Positions 9,301 through 18,708 are shown, counted from the stretch's first letter. The stretch: DNA of 64,000 nucleotides from Pseudomonadota bacterium (GCA_023388715.1 JAEWFT010000029.1:1-64000); one strand, 5' to 3'. Made by a program: numbers and translations. The notes: generated by a model from the sequence alone, not told the origin.

Positions 9301-10581
9301 TCAGCCGATCCGTTCGACCCCGCCCATGTACGGGCGCAGCACGTCGGGCACGTCGATGCTGCCGTCCGCATTCTGGTAGTTCTCCATCACCGCGATCAGC
9401 GCGCGGCCTACCGCCACGCCGGAGCCGTTGAGGGTGTGCACCAGCTCGGGCTTGCCGGTGGCCGGGTTGCGCCAGCGCGCCTGCATGCGGCGGGCCTGGA
9501 AGTCGCCGCAGTTGGAGCAGGAGGAAATCTCGCGGTAGGTGTCCTGCGAGGGCAACCACACCTCCAGGTCATAGGTCTTGATCGCCGAGAAACCCATGTC
9601 GCCGGTGCACAGCAGCACCTTGCGGTACGGCAGGCCCAGCTGCTCCAGCACGGTTTCGGCGCACTGGGTCATGCGCCGGTGCTCGGCGTCGGACTCGTCG
9701 GGCTTGGCGATGCTGACCAGCTCGACCTTCTCGAACTGGTGCTGGCGGATCATGCCGCGCACGTCGCGGCCGCCGCTGCCGGCCTCGGAGCGGAAGCACA
9801 TCGAATGCGCGGTCATCCGCAGCGGCAGGAGCTCTGCCTCCAGGATCTCGTCGCGCACGATGTTGGTCAGCGGCACCTCGCTCGTGGGAATGAGGTAGCG
9901 CGTGTGCTCGCCCAGCGCGGTGGCGAACAGGTCGTCCTCGAACTTGGGGAGCTGGCCGGTGCCGCGCATCGACTCGGCATTCACGATCACCGGGACATTG
10001 GTCTCTTCGTAACCGTGCGCGCCGGTGTGCAGGTCCAGCATGAACTGCGCCAGCGCACGGTGCAGGCGGGCCAGTTGGCCGCGCAGCACGGTGAAGCGGG
10101 AGCCCGACAGCTTGGCCGCGGTCTCGCCGTCCAGCCAGCCGTGGCGGGCGCCCAACTCCACATGATCCTTGACCGCGAAATCGAAGCTGCGCGGGGTGCC
10201 CCAGCGGTGCTGCTCGACGTTGTCAGCCTCGCCGCCGCCCAGCGGCACGGACGGGTCCGGCAGGTTGGGGATACCGGCGGCAATCGCGTCGATCTCCCCG
10301 CGGATGCGTTCCAGCTCGACTTCCGACGCCTTCAGCTCCTCGCCGAAGCCGGCCACTTCCGCCATCACCGCGGCCACGTCCTCGCCCTTGGCCTTGAGCA
10401 TCCCGATCTGCTTGCTGCGGGTATTGCGCAGGTTCTGCAGCTCCTGCGTGCGCACCTGGATGCGTTTGCGGTCGGCCTCGAGCGCTTCCAGCCGGGCGAC
10501 ATCGAGCGCGAAGCCGCGGGTGGCATGCAGTCGCCCGGCCAGTTCGGCGGGCTGGTTGCGCAGCAGGGAGGGATCAAGCAT
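9301..10581 (-). CDS. serS: Seryl-tRNA synthetase
   Basis: 426 aa, full length. The N-terminal long antiparallel coiled coil that contacts the tRNA-Ser variable arm spans about residues 27-100. The class II core has motif 2 in FRSEAGSGGRDVRGMIRQHQ and motif 3 in GSGVAVGRALIAVMENYQ. It charges tRNA-Ser with serine. The start ATG at 10581 (MLDPSLLRNQP) is the family's usual N-terminus. Divergent from the TonB-like gene. Confidence 0.98.
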   Translation of the reverse strand: MLDPSLLRNQPAELAGRLHATRGFALDVARLEALEADRKRIQVRTQELQNLRNTRSKQIGMLKAKGEDVAAVMAEVAGFGEELKASEVELERIRGEIDAIAAGIPNLPDPSVPLGGGEADNVEQHRWGTPRSFDFAVKDHVELGARHGWLDGETAAKLSGSRFTVLRGQLARLHRALAQFMLDLHTGAHGYEETNVPVIVNAESMRGTGQLPKFEDDLFATALGEHTRYLIPTSEVPLTNIVRDEILEAELLPLRMTAHSMCFRSEAGSGGRDVRGMIRQHQFEKVELVSIAKPDESDAEHRRMTQCAETVLEQLGLPYRKVLLCTGDMGFSAIKTYDLEVWLPSQDTYREISSCSNCGDFQARRMQARWRNPATGKPELVHTLNGSGVAVGRALIAVMENYQNADGSIDVPDVLRPYMGGVERIG

Positions 10582-10666
10582 GGACGCGGCCGTGGCGGGA
10601 ATCGGGATCCGGCATTATCCCCGAGCGTGCATGCAGGCGCACCGACGGCCATGCCAGAATGCGGCC

Positions 10667-11299
10667 ATGTCCGCTCCCGACCCCCAACCCAAGCCGCTGC
10701 TGCCGCCTTCCGTGCTCAAGTGGCTGGCGGTCGCCTTTGCCGTGGGCCTGCTGCTGTTCCTGGTGTTGTGGCTGGACCAGCGAAATGACACCGATTTCTA
10801 CAAGGGCGGGCCCAACGACAAGGCTGCGGCGCAGACGGATTCCCTGCCGGCGCCGCTGCCGCCGGACCTTGCGGGGCGCGACGACAACGCCAGTGGCCTG
10901 CGCCTGCCGGGTGGCGATGCATCCGCGCTGCCGCCGCCACCGGTGGCGGAGCGCCCGCGGATCATCGACGAACCCGCGCCGCCGGTCGCGCCGCCGCCGC
11001 CTCCGCCGCCTGTCGCCAGCAGTGCGGATCGCTCGCCAGTGCCGGTCAGCCGCCCCGCGCCGCGCTATCCGATCGAGGCGATGCGCCGCAACGTGGGTGG
11101 AACCGTGCACGTGCGGGTCACCGTGGCCGCTGATGGCGGCGTGGAGCGCCTGGAACTGGCGCGCGGAAGCGGCGATCGCCACCTGGACCGCGCGGCGATG
11201 GAGGCGGTGCGCCGCTGGCGCTTCCAGCCGGCGACCAGCAACGGCGTGCCGGTAAGCGCCCAGGTGATCGTTCCGGTGGAATTCAGCCCGGGGCGTTGA
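10667..11299 (+). CDS. TonB-like energy-transducer / periplasmic TonB C-terminal domain protein
   Basis: 210 aa. A short cytoplasmic N-terminus is followed by one TM helix at about residues 17-36 (VLKWLAVAFAVGLLLFLVLW). Then comes a Pro-rich periplasmic linker and a TonB C-terminal domain at about residues 128-210 (APRYPIEAMRRNVGGTVHV...MEAVRRWRFQPA). TonB proteins couple the proton-motive force to outer-membrane receptors, but no exbBD is adjacent. Xanthomonads carry many such TonB-like proteins of unknown partner. The ATG at 10667 is chosen over an in-frame ATG at 10631 because it places the TM near the N-terminus. Its 3' end overlaps the 3' end of aroA by 17 bp. Confidence 0.85.
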   Translation: MSAPDPQPKPLLPPSVLKWLAVAFAVGLLLFLVLWLDQRNDTDFYKGGPNDKAAAQTDSLPAPLPPDLAGRDDNASGLRLPGGDASALPPPPVAERPRIIDEPAPPVAPPPPPPPVASSADRSPVPVSRPAPRYPIEAMRRNVGGTVHVRVTVAADGGVERLELARGSGDRHLDRAAMEAVRRWRFQPATSNGVPVSAQVIVPVEFSPGR

Positions 11300-12641
11300 C
11301 CGCCTGAAGCCCGAACCCGGCTTCGCGCGCCAACTGATCGAAGCCGGGGAACGAGGTCGCCACGTTGGCGACATCGACGATCCGCACCTCGCCCGCCGCG
11401 CGCTGCGCCGCCACCGCGAAGGCCATCGCGATGCGGTGGTCGCCATGGCTGTCCACGCTGCCACCAGCGATCGGCCCGGGAACAATGGTGGCGCCGTCGG
11501 CGGTTTCATCGACACGCACGCCAAGCGCACGCAGGCCGTCCGCCATCGCCGCGAGGCGGTCGGATTCCTTGACCCGCAACTCGGCCGCGCCCCGCACGAC
11601 GGTGGCGCCCTGCGCACACGCCGCGGCGACGAACAACGCGGGGAACTCGTCGATCATGTCCGGCACCAGGCGTTCGGGCAGGGCGATCCCGCACAGCGGC
11701 GCGTGCCGCACGACCAGGTCCGCCACCGGCTCGCCGCCGTGCTGCGTCGCGTGTTCTTCGCGGATGTCGGCGCCCATCAGGCGCAGCGCCTGCAGCAGTC
11801 CGGTGCGCCGCGGGTTCAGCCCGACCTGGCGCAGGCGAAGCCGCGAGCCGGGAACGATGCTGGCCGCGACCAGGAAGAACGCGGCGGAGGAAAAATCCGC
11901 CGGCACCGCGACGTCGGTCGCGCGAAGGCGCTGGCCGCCGCGCAGGCACACCAGGCCGGGCGCGAACGCGATGTCCACGCCAAACGCCGCCAGCATCCGC
12001 TCGGTGTAGTCGCGCGTGGGGTGCGGCTCGCGCACGACGGTTTCGCCGTCGGCCTGCAGCCCGGCCAGCAGCAGCGCCGACTTCACCTGCGCACTGGCGA
12101 TGGCGAGGTCATGCTCGCAGCCGACCAGCTGCTGTCCGCCATGGACATGCAGCGGCGGCGTGCCGCCCGGGGCGGTGTCGATCCGCGCCCCCATCCGCTC
12201 CAGCGGCACGGTGACGCGCCGCATGGGCCGCGCCGACAGCGAGGCATCGCCCACCAGCACGCTGTCGAAGCGCTGCCCGGCCAGCAGTCCGGCCAGCAGG
12301 CGCATGCCGGTCCCCGCATTGCCGCAATCCAGCGCACCGTGGGGCGCCTGCAGGCCATCGATGCCCACCCCGTGCACCACGCGCCGCGAGGGCGATGGCG
12401 ATTCGATGCGGACCCCCAGCTTCGCGAAGATGGCGGCGGTGGCGCGGGTGTCCTCGCCTTCCAGAAAGCCGTCGATCCGCGAGATGCCGTCGGCGATCGC
12501 CGCCAGCATCACCGCGCGGTGGCTGATCGACTTGTCGCCCGGGATCGGCAGCGTGCCGCGCAGCGGCGCGCCCGCCCCGGCGCGCCAGTCCAGCCGGCGC
12601 TGCAGCTGTGCCGGAACCGGAGACGCGGGTGATTCAGCCAT
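11283..12641 (-). CDS. aroA: 3-phosphoshikimate 1-carboxyvinyltransferase (EPSP synthase)
   Basis: 452 aa. It transfers enolpyruvyl from PEP to shikimate-3-phosphate in aromatic amino-acid synthesis. Conserved motifs are IPGDKSISHRAVML, DCGNAGTGMR, GDASLSARPMRRV, ASAQVKSALLLAGL and PTRDYTERML. The GDKS and SAQVK forms resemble class II EPSP synthases, which are often less glyphosate-sensitive, rather than the E. coli class I form; sensitivity cannot be judged from this. Its start overlaps the end of serC by 8 bp, so the two are translationally coupled. Confidence 0.97.
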   Translation of the reverse strand: MAESPASPVPAQLQRRLDWRAGAGAPLRGTLPIPGDKSISHRAVMLAAIADGISRIDGFLEGEDTRATAAIFAKLGVRIESPSPSRRVVHGVGIDGLQAPHGALDCGNAGTGMRLLAGLLAGQRFDSVLVGDASLSARPMRRVTVPLERMGARIDTAPGGTPPLHVHGGQQLVGCEHDLAIASAQVKSALLLAGLQADGETVVREPHPTRDYTERMLAAFGVDIAFAPGLVCLRGGQRLRATDVAVPADFSSAAFFLVAASIVPGSRLRLRQVGLNPRRTGLLQALRLMGADIREEHATQHGGEPVADLVVRHAPLCGIALPERLVPDMIDEFPALFVAAACAQGATVVRGAAELRVKESDRLAAMADGLRALGVRVDETADGATIVPGPIAGGSVDSHGDHRIAMAFAVAAQRAAGEVRIVDVANVATSFPGFDQLAREAGFGLQAVNAPG

Positions 12642-13719
12642 GCCGCCGCTGGAAATCGCGCATGAAGTCGGCCAGCGCCTGCACGCCCTGCTCCGGCATC
12701 GCGTTGTAGATGGAGGCGCGCATGCCGCCCAGCACGCGATGGCCCGCCAGCGAGATCAGTCCGGCCTCGCGCGCCTCGGCGTGGAAGGCAGGCTCGAGCG
12801 CCGCGTCGTGCAGGAAGAACGGCACGTTCATGCGCGAGCGCGCGGCCGGCGCGACCTCGTTGCGGTAGAAGCCGCCGGAGCCGTCGATGGCGCCGTACAG
12901 CAGCGCGGCCTTGCGCGCGCTGCGGCGGGCGAATTCGGACACGCCGCCCTCGTGCAACATCCACTTCACCGTCAGCCCAAGCACGTACCAGTTCCAGCTG
13001 GGCGGGGTGTTGAGCATGGACTCGGCCGCCAGCTGCGCGCGGTAGTCCAGGATCGGCGCGCGCGGCTGCCCGGCGCGTTCCAGCAGGTCGCGGCGGACGA
13101 TGAGCACGGTGATCCCGACCGGGCCCAGGTTCTTCTGCGCGCCGGCGTAGATGGCCCCGAACCTGGAGACGTCCAGCGGCTCGGAGGCGATGGAGGAACT
13201 GAAATCGCCCACCAGCGGCACGTCGCCCAGCTCCGGATAGTCGCGGAATTCGACGCCGTGGATGGTTTCGTTGGCGGTGAGGTGCAGGTAAGCCGCGTTC
13301 GGCGCGAAGCGCCAGCTCGCACGCGGCGGGATGTCGCGGAAGCCGCCGCCCTCGGAACTCGCGGCGATGCGGGCGTCCGCGGTGGGCGCGGCCTGCTTCA
13401 GCGCGGTCTTGCCCCAGTGGCCGCTGAGCACGTAGTCCACCGCCTGCCCCGGAGCGGCGAAGTTCAGCGGCAGCAGCGCCTGCACGGTGGTCGCGCCGCC
13501 GGCGCTGAAGATGACCGCATAGTCGTCCGGGATCGACAGCAGCGTGCGCAGGTCGGCCTCGGTGCGGTGGGCGATCTCGAGGAAGGCTGGCCCGCGGTGG
13601 CTGATCTCGACGATCGACGCACCGGCATCGCCGTACTCCAGCATCTGCGCCTGCGCTTTGCGCAGCACGGGTTCCGGCAAGGCCGCAGGGCCGGGGCTGA
13701 AGTTGTAGGCGCGCGACAT
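12634..13719 (-). CDS. serC: Phosphoserine aminotransferase
   Basis: 361 aa PLP enzyme that converts 3-phosphohydroxypyruvate to phosphoserine in serine synthesis (and acts in PLP synthesis). It starts at the ATG at 13719 (MSRAYNFSPGPAALPEPV), the family's standard N-terminus. The cofactor lysine is in YAGAQKNLGPVG, preceded by DFSSSIASEPLDV. SGHWGKTA and HGVEFRDYP are further family motifs. It overlaps aroA by 8 bp, the classic serC-aroA operon order. Confidence 0.97.
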   Translation of the reverse strand: MSRAYNFSPGPAALPEPVLRKAQAQMLEYGDAGASIVEISHRGPAFLEIAHRTEADLRTLLSIPDDYAVIFSAGGATTVQALLPLNFAAPGQAVDYVLSGHWGKTALKQAAPTADARIAASSEGGGFRDIPPRASWRFAPNAAYLHLTANETIHGVEFRDYPELGDVPLVGDFSSSIASEPLDVSRFGAIYAGAQKNLGPVGITVLIVRRDLLERAGQPRAPILDYRAQLAAESMLNTPPSWNWYVLGLTVKWMLHEGGVSEFARRSARKAALLYGAIDGSGGFYRNEVAPAARSRMNVPFFLHDAALEPAFHAEAREAGLISLAGHRVLGGMRASIYNAMPEQGVQALADFMRDFQRRHG

Positions 13720-13848
13720 CGCTGGCTCCGCAGGCGGGAATTGCCGCAGTATGCCGCAGCGCAACAGGAGGGGCGGCCAGCGGCCCGTTGCATCCAATGC
13801 ACATGCGCGGACGTAAGCTTGGTTGACCCCGCCTTTCGACGTGCCGCC

Positions 13849-14814
13849 ATGCGCCTGCAGGATGCCCTGCGACTCCCCGCCAGCAAGGTCACCGACGAAG
13901 CCGTCCACCGCGACCGCCGGCGGCTGCTGGCCGCGCTCGGCATGGCGCCGGGGCTCGGCCTGGTCGGCTGCAGCGAGGCGGCGACACCGGCCTCGAAGGC
14001 GATCGTGACCCCCGCGCAGGTGGCCTCCGGGTTTCGCACCGCCGAGGAACAGACCTCCGAACGCGACGCCACCACCTACAACAACTTCTACGAATTCGGC
14101 AGCGGAAAGGACGACCCGTCCAAGGCCGCCAAGACGCTGCGCACCTCGCCCTGGAGCGTGGCGGTCGGCGGCCATTGCGCCAGGCCCGGGGTGGTGTCGC
14201 TTGACGACCTGCTCAAGGGCCTGCGCCCGCAGGAGCGCATCTACCGCATGCGCTGCGTGGAGGGCTGGTCGATGGTGATCCCGTGGCTGGGGGTGCCGTT
14301 GGCGGACGTGCTGAAGCGCTTCGGGCCGACCTCGAGGGCCAAGTACGTCGCCTTCACCACGCTGGCAGATCGCAAGCAGATGCCGGGGCTGCGGTTGCCG
14401 CTGCTGGACTGGCCGTACCGCGAGGGCCTGCGCATCGACGAGGCGATGCATCCGCTGACCCTGCTGGCCACCGGCATGTACGGCAAGCCGCTGCCTCAGC
14501 AGAACGGCGCACCGCTGCGGCTGGTGGTGCCGTGGAAATACGGCTTCAAGGGCATCAAGTCGATCGTGGCGATCACCTTCGTGGAACGCATGCCAAAGAC
14601 CGCCTGGAACATGGCCCAGCCGTCGGAGTACGGGTTCTATTCCAACGTCAACCCGGCCGTCGACCATCCGCGCTGGAGCCAGAAAAGCGAACGTCGCCTC
14701 GCCGGCAGCGCCAGCAAGCTGTTCGCCGAGCGCATCCCCACGCTGCCGTTCAACGGCTACGCGGAGCAGGTGGCATCGCTGTACGCCGGGATGGACCTGA
14801 GGAAGTGGTTCTGA
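13849..14814 (+). CDS. msrP: Periplasmic methionine-sulfoxide reductase, molybdopterin subunit MsrP (YedY)
   Basis: 321 aa. It reduces methionine sulfoxide in periplasmic proteins using a mononuclear Mo-molybdopterin centre. A twin-arginine signal lies at residues 21-41 (RDRRRLLAALGMAPGLGLVG) and the Mo-ligating cysteine is Cys136 in YRMRCVEGWSMVIPW. Further conserved stretches are VVPWKYGFKGIKS and the C-terminal MDLRKWF. The Tat h-region ends in LVGC (Cys41), a good lipobox, so the protein may be a Tat-exported lipoprotein. The ATG at 13849 gives the family's length. msrQ follows with overlapping ends. Confidence 0.94.
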   Translation: MRLQDALRLPASKVTDEAVHRDRRRLLAALGMAPGLGLVGCSEAATPASKAIVTPAQVASGFRTAEEQTSERDATTYNNFYEFGSGKDDPSKAAKTLRTSPWSVAVGGHCARPGVVSLDDLLKGLRPQERIYRMRCVEGWSMVIPWLGVPLADVLKRFGPTSRAKYVAFTTLADRKQMPGLRLPLLDWPYREGLRIDEAMHPLTLLATGMYGKPLPQQNGAPLRLVVPWKYGFKGIKSIVAITFVERMPKTAWNMAQPSEYGFYSNVNPAVDHPRWSQKSERRLAGSASKLFAERIPTLPFNGYAEQVASLYAGMDLRKWF

Positions 14815-15470
14815 GCCCGCGCGGGAACGCGCCAACCGCGCGCCCGCGCACGCGCTCCCTGCTGCTGCCGAAGACCGCGCTCCACCTCGCCGCGCTGGCG
14901 CCTCTGGCCTTCCTTGGTTGGCAGATGTGGCTGGTGGCAACCCGCGGCAGCGACGTGCTGGGCGCCGATCCCGTCGCCGAGATCGAGCACCGCCTCGGGC
15001 TGTGGGCGCTGCGCCTGCTGCTGCTGACGCTGGCGATCACGCCGCTGCGCCAGCTCACCGGCTGGAGCGTGCTGGTGCGCTTCCGCCGGATGCTCGGCTT
15101 GTATGCGTTCGCCTACGCCAGCCTGCACCTGGCCGCGTACGTGGCGCTCGACCTGCGCGGCGCCTGGCCGCTGCTGCTGGAGGACATCGCCAAGCGCCCC
15201 TACATCACGGTCGGTTTCCTGGCCTGGGTGCTGCTGCTGCCGCTGGCGATCACCTCGACCCGCGGCTGGATGCTGCGGCTCGGGCGGCGCTGGGCTAGCC
15301 TGCACCGGTTGATCTACCCCATCGCGGTGCTGGCCGTGCTGCACTTCTGGTGGCTGGTGAAGTCCGACCTGCGCGAACCCGCCCTCTACGCCGGCATCGC
15401 GGCGCTGCTGCTGGGCTGGCGCGCCGTGCGCGCGCTGCGCCTCAGAAGCGCTCCTGCAGGACGCGCTTGA
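14805..15470 (+). CDS. msrQ: Heme b membrane subunit MsrQ (YedZ)
   Basis: About 221 aa. Integral membrane ferric-reductase-like protein that passes quinone-derived electrons to MsrP. About six hydrophobic segments are visible, with heme-ligating histidines in YASLHLAAYVALD, WASLHRLIYPIAV and VLHFWWLVKSD. No ATG is available. The most upstream reasonable start is the GTG at 14805, which overlaps the msrP stop; a CTG at 14811, with AGGA 8 bases upstream, is the alternative. The 3' end overlaps the convergent PHA-system gene by 29 bp. Confidence 0.9.
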   Translation: MVLSPRGNAPTARPRTRSLLLPKTALHLAALAPLAFLGWQMWLVATRGSDVLGADPVAEIEHRLGLWALRLLLLTLAITPLRQLTGWSVLVRFRRMLGLYAFAYASLHLAAYVALDLRGAWPLLLEDIAKRPYITVGFLAWVLLLPLAITSTRGWMLRLGRRWASLHRLIYPIAVLAVLHFWWLVKSDLREPALYAGIAALLLGWRAVRALRLRSAPAGRA

Positions 15471-15714
15471 TCTCGTTCTCGATCGGCTCGCGGAACATCG
15501 CCATGAGGAAGCCGAGCTTGGCGGTCACGTGCAGCGCCTCCGGCTCCAGCGCGATGTGGCCATCCACCCCCGAGCGCGAGAAGTTGAGGATGTCGCCGTC
15601 CCAGTCCCACTCCATCTCGAAGCGCTGGGCCAGCTTATTCGCCACTTCCTCAATGGCCTTGCGCGCCTTGGCCTTGGGCAGCGCGTGCGCGTGGCGGATG
15701 TCGATCCGGGACAT
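15442..15714 (-). CDS. Polyhydroxyalkanoic acid system family protein (PF09650 type)
   Basis: 90 aa beginning MSRIDIRHAHALPKAKARKAIEEVANKLAQ, the standard N-terminus of PHA_gran_rgn proteins, found near PHA granule genes in many proteobacteria. The exact role is unknown. A strong AAGGAGG precedes the ATG at 15714. It shares the PHA theme with the phasin at 18776 and the PhaD-like regulator at 23018, though no PHA synthase lies in the window. Its 3' end overlaps the end of msrQ. Confidence 0.88.
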   Translation of the reverse strand: MSRIDIRHAHALPKAKARKAIEEVANKLAQRFEMEWDWDGDILNFSRSGVDGHIALEPEALHVTAKLGFLMAMFREPIENEIKRVLQERF

Positions 15715-15803
15715 GGAGCCTCCTTGGTTGCCTGCATTGTGGCGCGCGTGCCCGGCGCCAGCCAGCGCCTCGGCGCGCGGCCTGCGTGATAGATTGCCGC
15801 GCG

Positions 15804-16586
15804 ATGGATGAACTGCGCGTGCGTTTCTGCGACGGCGACCAACCCGACCTTGCGCTGGGCGCCGGGGCGACGGCGCTTGGCCGCTCGCCGTCCGGGCTGG
15901 CCCCGGTGGACGCCGACGCGCCGTGGCTGCTGCGCATGACCAACGACCGCCGCGGCATCTGGCTGACCGTGGCCGACGGCATGCGCGGCGTGCACGTGAA
16001 CGGACGCCCGGTGCAACAGGTCGCGATGCTGCGCGCCGGCGACAGCATCCACGTGGATGGCGCGGAACTGCTGCTGCTCGGCGCCACCGCGGCGGGCGCC
16101 GCCGACGCACTCCAGCGCGAATCCTCGACCCGCATGCACATCGTGCTGCGCGGGATCGGCGGCAGCCATCACGGGCGCTGCCTGGACCTCGAGTCCCCGC
16201 GCCGGGTCGGCAGCGCCGCCGACGCCGACATCCGCATCGAGGGCGAGGGCATCGCCGCAGCGCACGCGGTGGTCGAGCTGCGCGACGGTCGCATCCTGCT
16301 GCGCGATGCCGCCAGCGACGTGCTGGTCAACGGCCACCGCACGCGCGCGGCGACCCTGCGCAATGGCGACCAGGTCGCGTTCGGGGTGCAGCATCGCTTC
16401 GTGGTCGAGGCGCCGCCACCGGCGCCGGCCACGGGCCCGCACGCCCTTGGCGCGTTCGCCGCCGAGGTCCACTCCCGCGAGGATGGTGCGCCTGCGCACT
16501 GGAGCCGACGCGTGCCCTGGCTGCTGATCACCGCCCTGCTGCTGGCCGGTGGCCTGTTCGCCCTGCTGGCCTTCGGGGCGCGCTGA
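15804..16586 (+). CDS. FHA-domain membrane protein
   Basis: 260 aa. The first ~95 residues resemble a degenerate FHA or PilZ-like beta domain (LGRSPSGLAPVDADAPWLL). A clearer FHA domain at about residues 110-200 has RRVGSAADADIRIEGEGIAAAHAVVE and LVNGHRTRAATLRNGD. FHA domains bind phosphothreonine. A single TM helix near the C-terminus (WLLITALLLAGGLFALLAF) anchors it in the inner membrane. It is conserved in xanthomonads but of unknown partner; no Ser/Thr kinase is adjacent. Confidence 0.8.
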   Translation: MDELRVRFCDGDQPDLALGAGATALGRSPSGLAPVDADAPWLLRMTNDRRGIWLTVADGMRGVHVNGRPVQQVAMLRAGDSIHVDGAELLLLGATAAGAADALQRESSTRMHIVLRGIGGSHHGRCLDLESPRRVGSAADADIRIEGEGIAAAHAVVELRDGRILLRDAASDVLVNGHRTRAATLRNGDQVAFGVQHRFVVEAPPPAPATGPHALGAFAAEVHSREDGAPAHWSRRVPWLLITALLLAGGLFALLAFGAR

Positions 16587-16611
16587 CGCCAACAGGCTGG
16601 TTCCAGCCTCG

Positions 16612-17328
16612 TTACGGACCGAATGGATCCAGGTCGCCGGCAAACAGGCGCTCCATCACCTGCCGCTCGCTGCGTTCGATCGCGGCCAGGAAGGCGCCGG
16701 CATCGCCGAGCTGGGCAAATGCGGAGAAGCCGCGCTCCAGGAACGACTGCAACTCGCCGAGGCCGGCGGCGCGCGCCGGCAGCCGCGACAGCCTGAGCAG
16801 GCCGCCCACGCCCGGCATCCGCAGCGCAGCCGCCAGGCCCGCGCCTACTTCGCCGATGAGCTCGATCTGCAGCGTCCGCGCCCGCCGGTGCCCCACCTTC
16901 CGGTAAGCCTGCGCGTACAGCGCCGCGTCCAGCCCCCGCACGCGGGGCGACAGCGCCTGCAGCGCCGCGGCCATGCGCAGGTCCAGCGCATGGGTGAGCG
17001 CCGCCAGCTCGATCCCGCTGGCGATGGTGTCCAGCAGCGGCGCCGGCAGCAGCCGCTGCATCTTCGGCAACACCCGGGCGATGTCGGCGTCGCGCTGGCT
17101 GAAGTCGTGGTCGCCGTAGACGTCGGTCAGGAAGAACCGCGCGGCGGGCTCGCGCTGCGGGTCCTGCAGGAACGTTTCGAAGCTGCGCTCCAGCCGCCGC
17201 GCCTGCCATGCCTGCAGGGGACCCAGCCAGCGCAGGCGGTTGCGCGGCTCGTGCGCGGGATCGAACAGGCGCTGGTGGACGGCCATGCGCCGGGCCAGGC
17301 GGGCGATGGGATCGGACCGTCGCGACAT
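16612..17328 (-). CDS. FFLEELY-motif family protein, function unknown
   Basis: 238 aa, soluble and predicted largely helical. It contains RFFLTDVYGDHDFSQRD at residues ~64-80, matching the FFL..(L/V)YG..DF pattern of the 'FFLEELY motif' family common in xanthomonads. The ATG at 17328 (MSRRSDPIARLARRM) is chosen because upstream sequence in frame belongs to the divergent gene. It is divergent from a patatin-like phospholipase; the same pairing is familiar in Xanthomonas genomes. No enzymatic motif is visible. Confidence 0.8.
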   Translation of the reverse strand: MSRRSDPIARLARRMAVHQRLFDPAHEPRNRLRWLGPLQAWQARRLERSFETFLQDPQREPAARFFLTDVYGDHDFSQRDADIARVLPKMQRLLPAPLLDTIASGIELAALTHALDLRMAAALQALSPRVRGLDAALYAQAYRKVGHRRARTLQIELIGEVGAGLAAALRMPGVGGLLRLSRLPARAAGLGELQSFLERGFSAFAQLGDAGAFLAAIERSERQVMERLFAGDLDPFGP

Positions 17329-17427
17329 GCACCCGAGTGTCGGGCGCCGCGCGGCCGCGCGCAACCCGCGTGACGCAGGGCGCCGGGGCGCTCGGCTAGA
17401 CTCGGGCATCGCCAGAGAGTGACGCGC

Positions 17428-18708
17428 ATGCTTTCCCTGCACACCGCCCAGCACCACCACCGCGAGGACCGCGCCCCCCGCATCGGGCTGGCCATCGCCG
17501 GCGGCGGCCCGGTCGGCGCGATGTACGAGCTGGGCGCGTTGCGGGCGCTGGACGAGGCCTGCGATGGCCTCGACCTGACCTGCCTGGATTGCTACGTCGG
17601 CGTGAGCTCGGGCGCGTTCTTCGCCGCGGGCCTCGCCAACCGGATGGACACCGCCCAGCTCTGCCGGATCTTCATCGGCGGCGACGGCACCGACATCCGC
17701 TTCCGCCCGGAGACCTTCCTGCGCCCGGCGTTCGGGGAATACCTGAAGCGGGCGGCGGCCATGCCGCGGCTTGCGGCGCAGCTGTCGCGCGACCTGTGGT
17801 CGGGCCGCAGCGACTCGCGCTGGTCGGACCTGCTGACCCGCGCCGGCGGCCTCGTCCCGGCGGGCCTGTTCGACAACAGCGCGGTGGAGCGCTTCCTGCG
17901 CGAGGTGTTGACCCGCCACGGCCGCAGCAACGATTTCCGCACGCTGGAGCGCCCGCTGTTCGTGATCGGGGTGGACCTGGACAGCGGCGAGGCGGTGCGG
18001 TTCGGCGACACCGACTGGGACGACGTGCCGATCTCGCGCGCGGTGCAGGCCAGCGCCGCACTGCCCGGCCTGTATCCGCCGGTGGAGCTGAAGGACCGGC
18101 GCGGCCGCACCCGCCACATCGTGGATGGCGCGCTGCGACGCACGATGCACGCCTCGGTGGTGCTCGACCGTGACGTCGACCTGATGATCGGGATCAACCC
18201 CCTGGTGCCGTTCAATCCGGGCAGCGGCAGCGAGGCGGCGGCAGAAGCGCACCGCTTCAGCGACCGCCGGATCGTGCAGGGCGGGCTGCCCAACATCCTG
18301 TCGCAGACCCTGCGCACGATGCTGCAGTCGCGGATGCAGGTGGGCCTTGCGCGCTATCCGCAGCAGTACCCGCACATCGACCAGGTCGTGTTCGAGCCGA
18401 ACGCGGCCGACCGCGAGCTGTTCTACACCAACATCTTCAGCTTCTCGGCGCGCCGCCGGATCTCGCAACTGGCCTACCGCAACACCCTGGCCGACCTGCG
18501 CCAGCGCCGCGACGTGCTCGCGCCCGTGCTGGCCCGCCACGGCATCTCGCTGCGCGAGAACGTGATCGCGGATCGCCCGCGCTCGCTGCTCGCGCACCTG
18601 CCCGCAGGGCGCCGCCACACCGAGGCCACCGCCCGCCTCGACCATGCGCTGGACGACATCGAACGCAACCTGCGCCCGCGCGCGTCCACCCGCCGGCGCA
18701 TGGTGTGA
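17428..18708 (+). CDS. Patatin-like phospholipase
   Basis: 426 aa. A Ser-Asp dyad acyl hydrolase. The oxyanion-hole motif is LAIAGGGPVGAMYELGAL, the nucleophile elbow GVSSG (GxSxG), and the catalytic Asp is in VDGALRR. The ATG at 17428 has AGAGAG upstream; a GTG at 17419 would add three residues. No signal peptide is visible, so it is probably cytosolic or membrane-associated. The neighbouring phasin and lipid genes suggest a role in storage-lipid or phospholipid turnover, which is inference. Confidence 0.9.
   Translation: MLSLHTAQHHHREDRAPRIGLAIAGGGPVGAMYELGALRALDEACDGLDLTCLDCYVGVSSGAFFAAGLANRMDTAQLCRIFIGGDGTDIRFRPETFLRPAFGEYLKRAAAMPRLAAQLSRDLWSGRSDSRWSDLLTRAGGLVPAGLFDNSAVERFLREVLTRHGRSNDFRTLERPLFVIGVDLDSGEAVRFGDTDWDDVPISRAVQASAALPGLYPPVELKDRRGRTRHIVDGALRRTMHASVVLDRDVDLMIGINPLVPFNPGSGSEAAAEAHRFSDRRIVQGGLPNILSQTLRTMLQSRMQVGLARYPQQYPHIDQVVFEPNAADRELFYTNIFSFSARRRISQLAYRNTLADLRQRRDVLAPVLARHGISLRENVIADRPRSLLAHLPAGRRHTEATARLDHALDDIERNLRPRASTRRRMV

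Noticed and set aside
12016..13848. Long upstream extension of the msrP frame
   Set aside because: It runs antisense through serC and aroA and lacks the Tat signal position; msrP starts at 13849.
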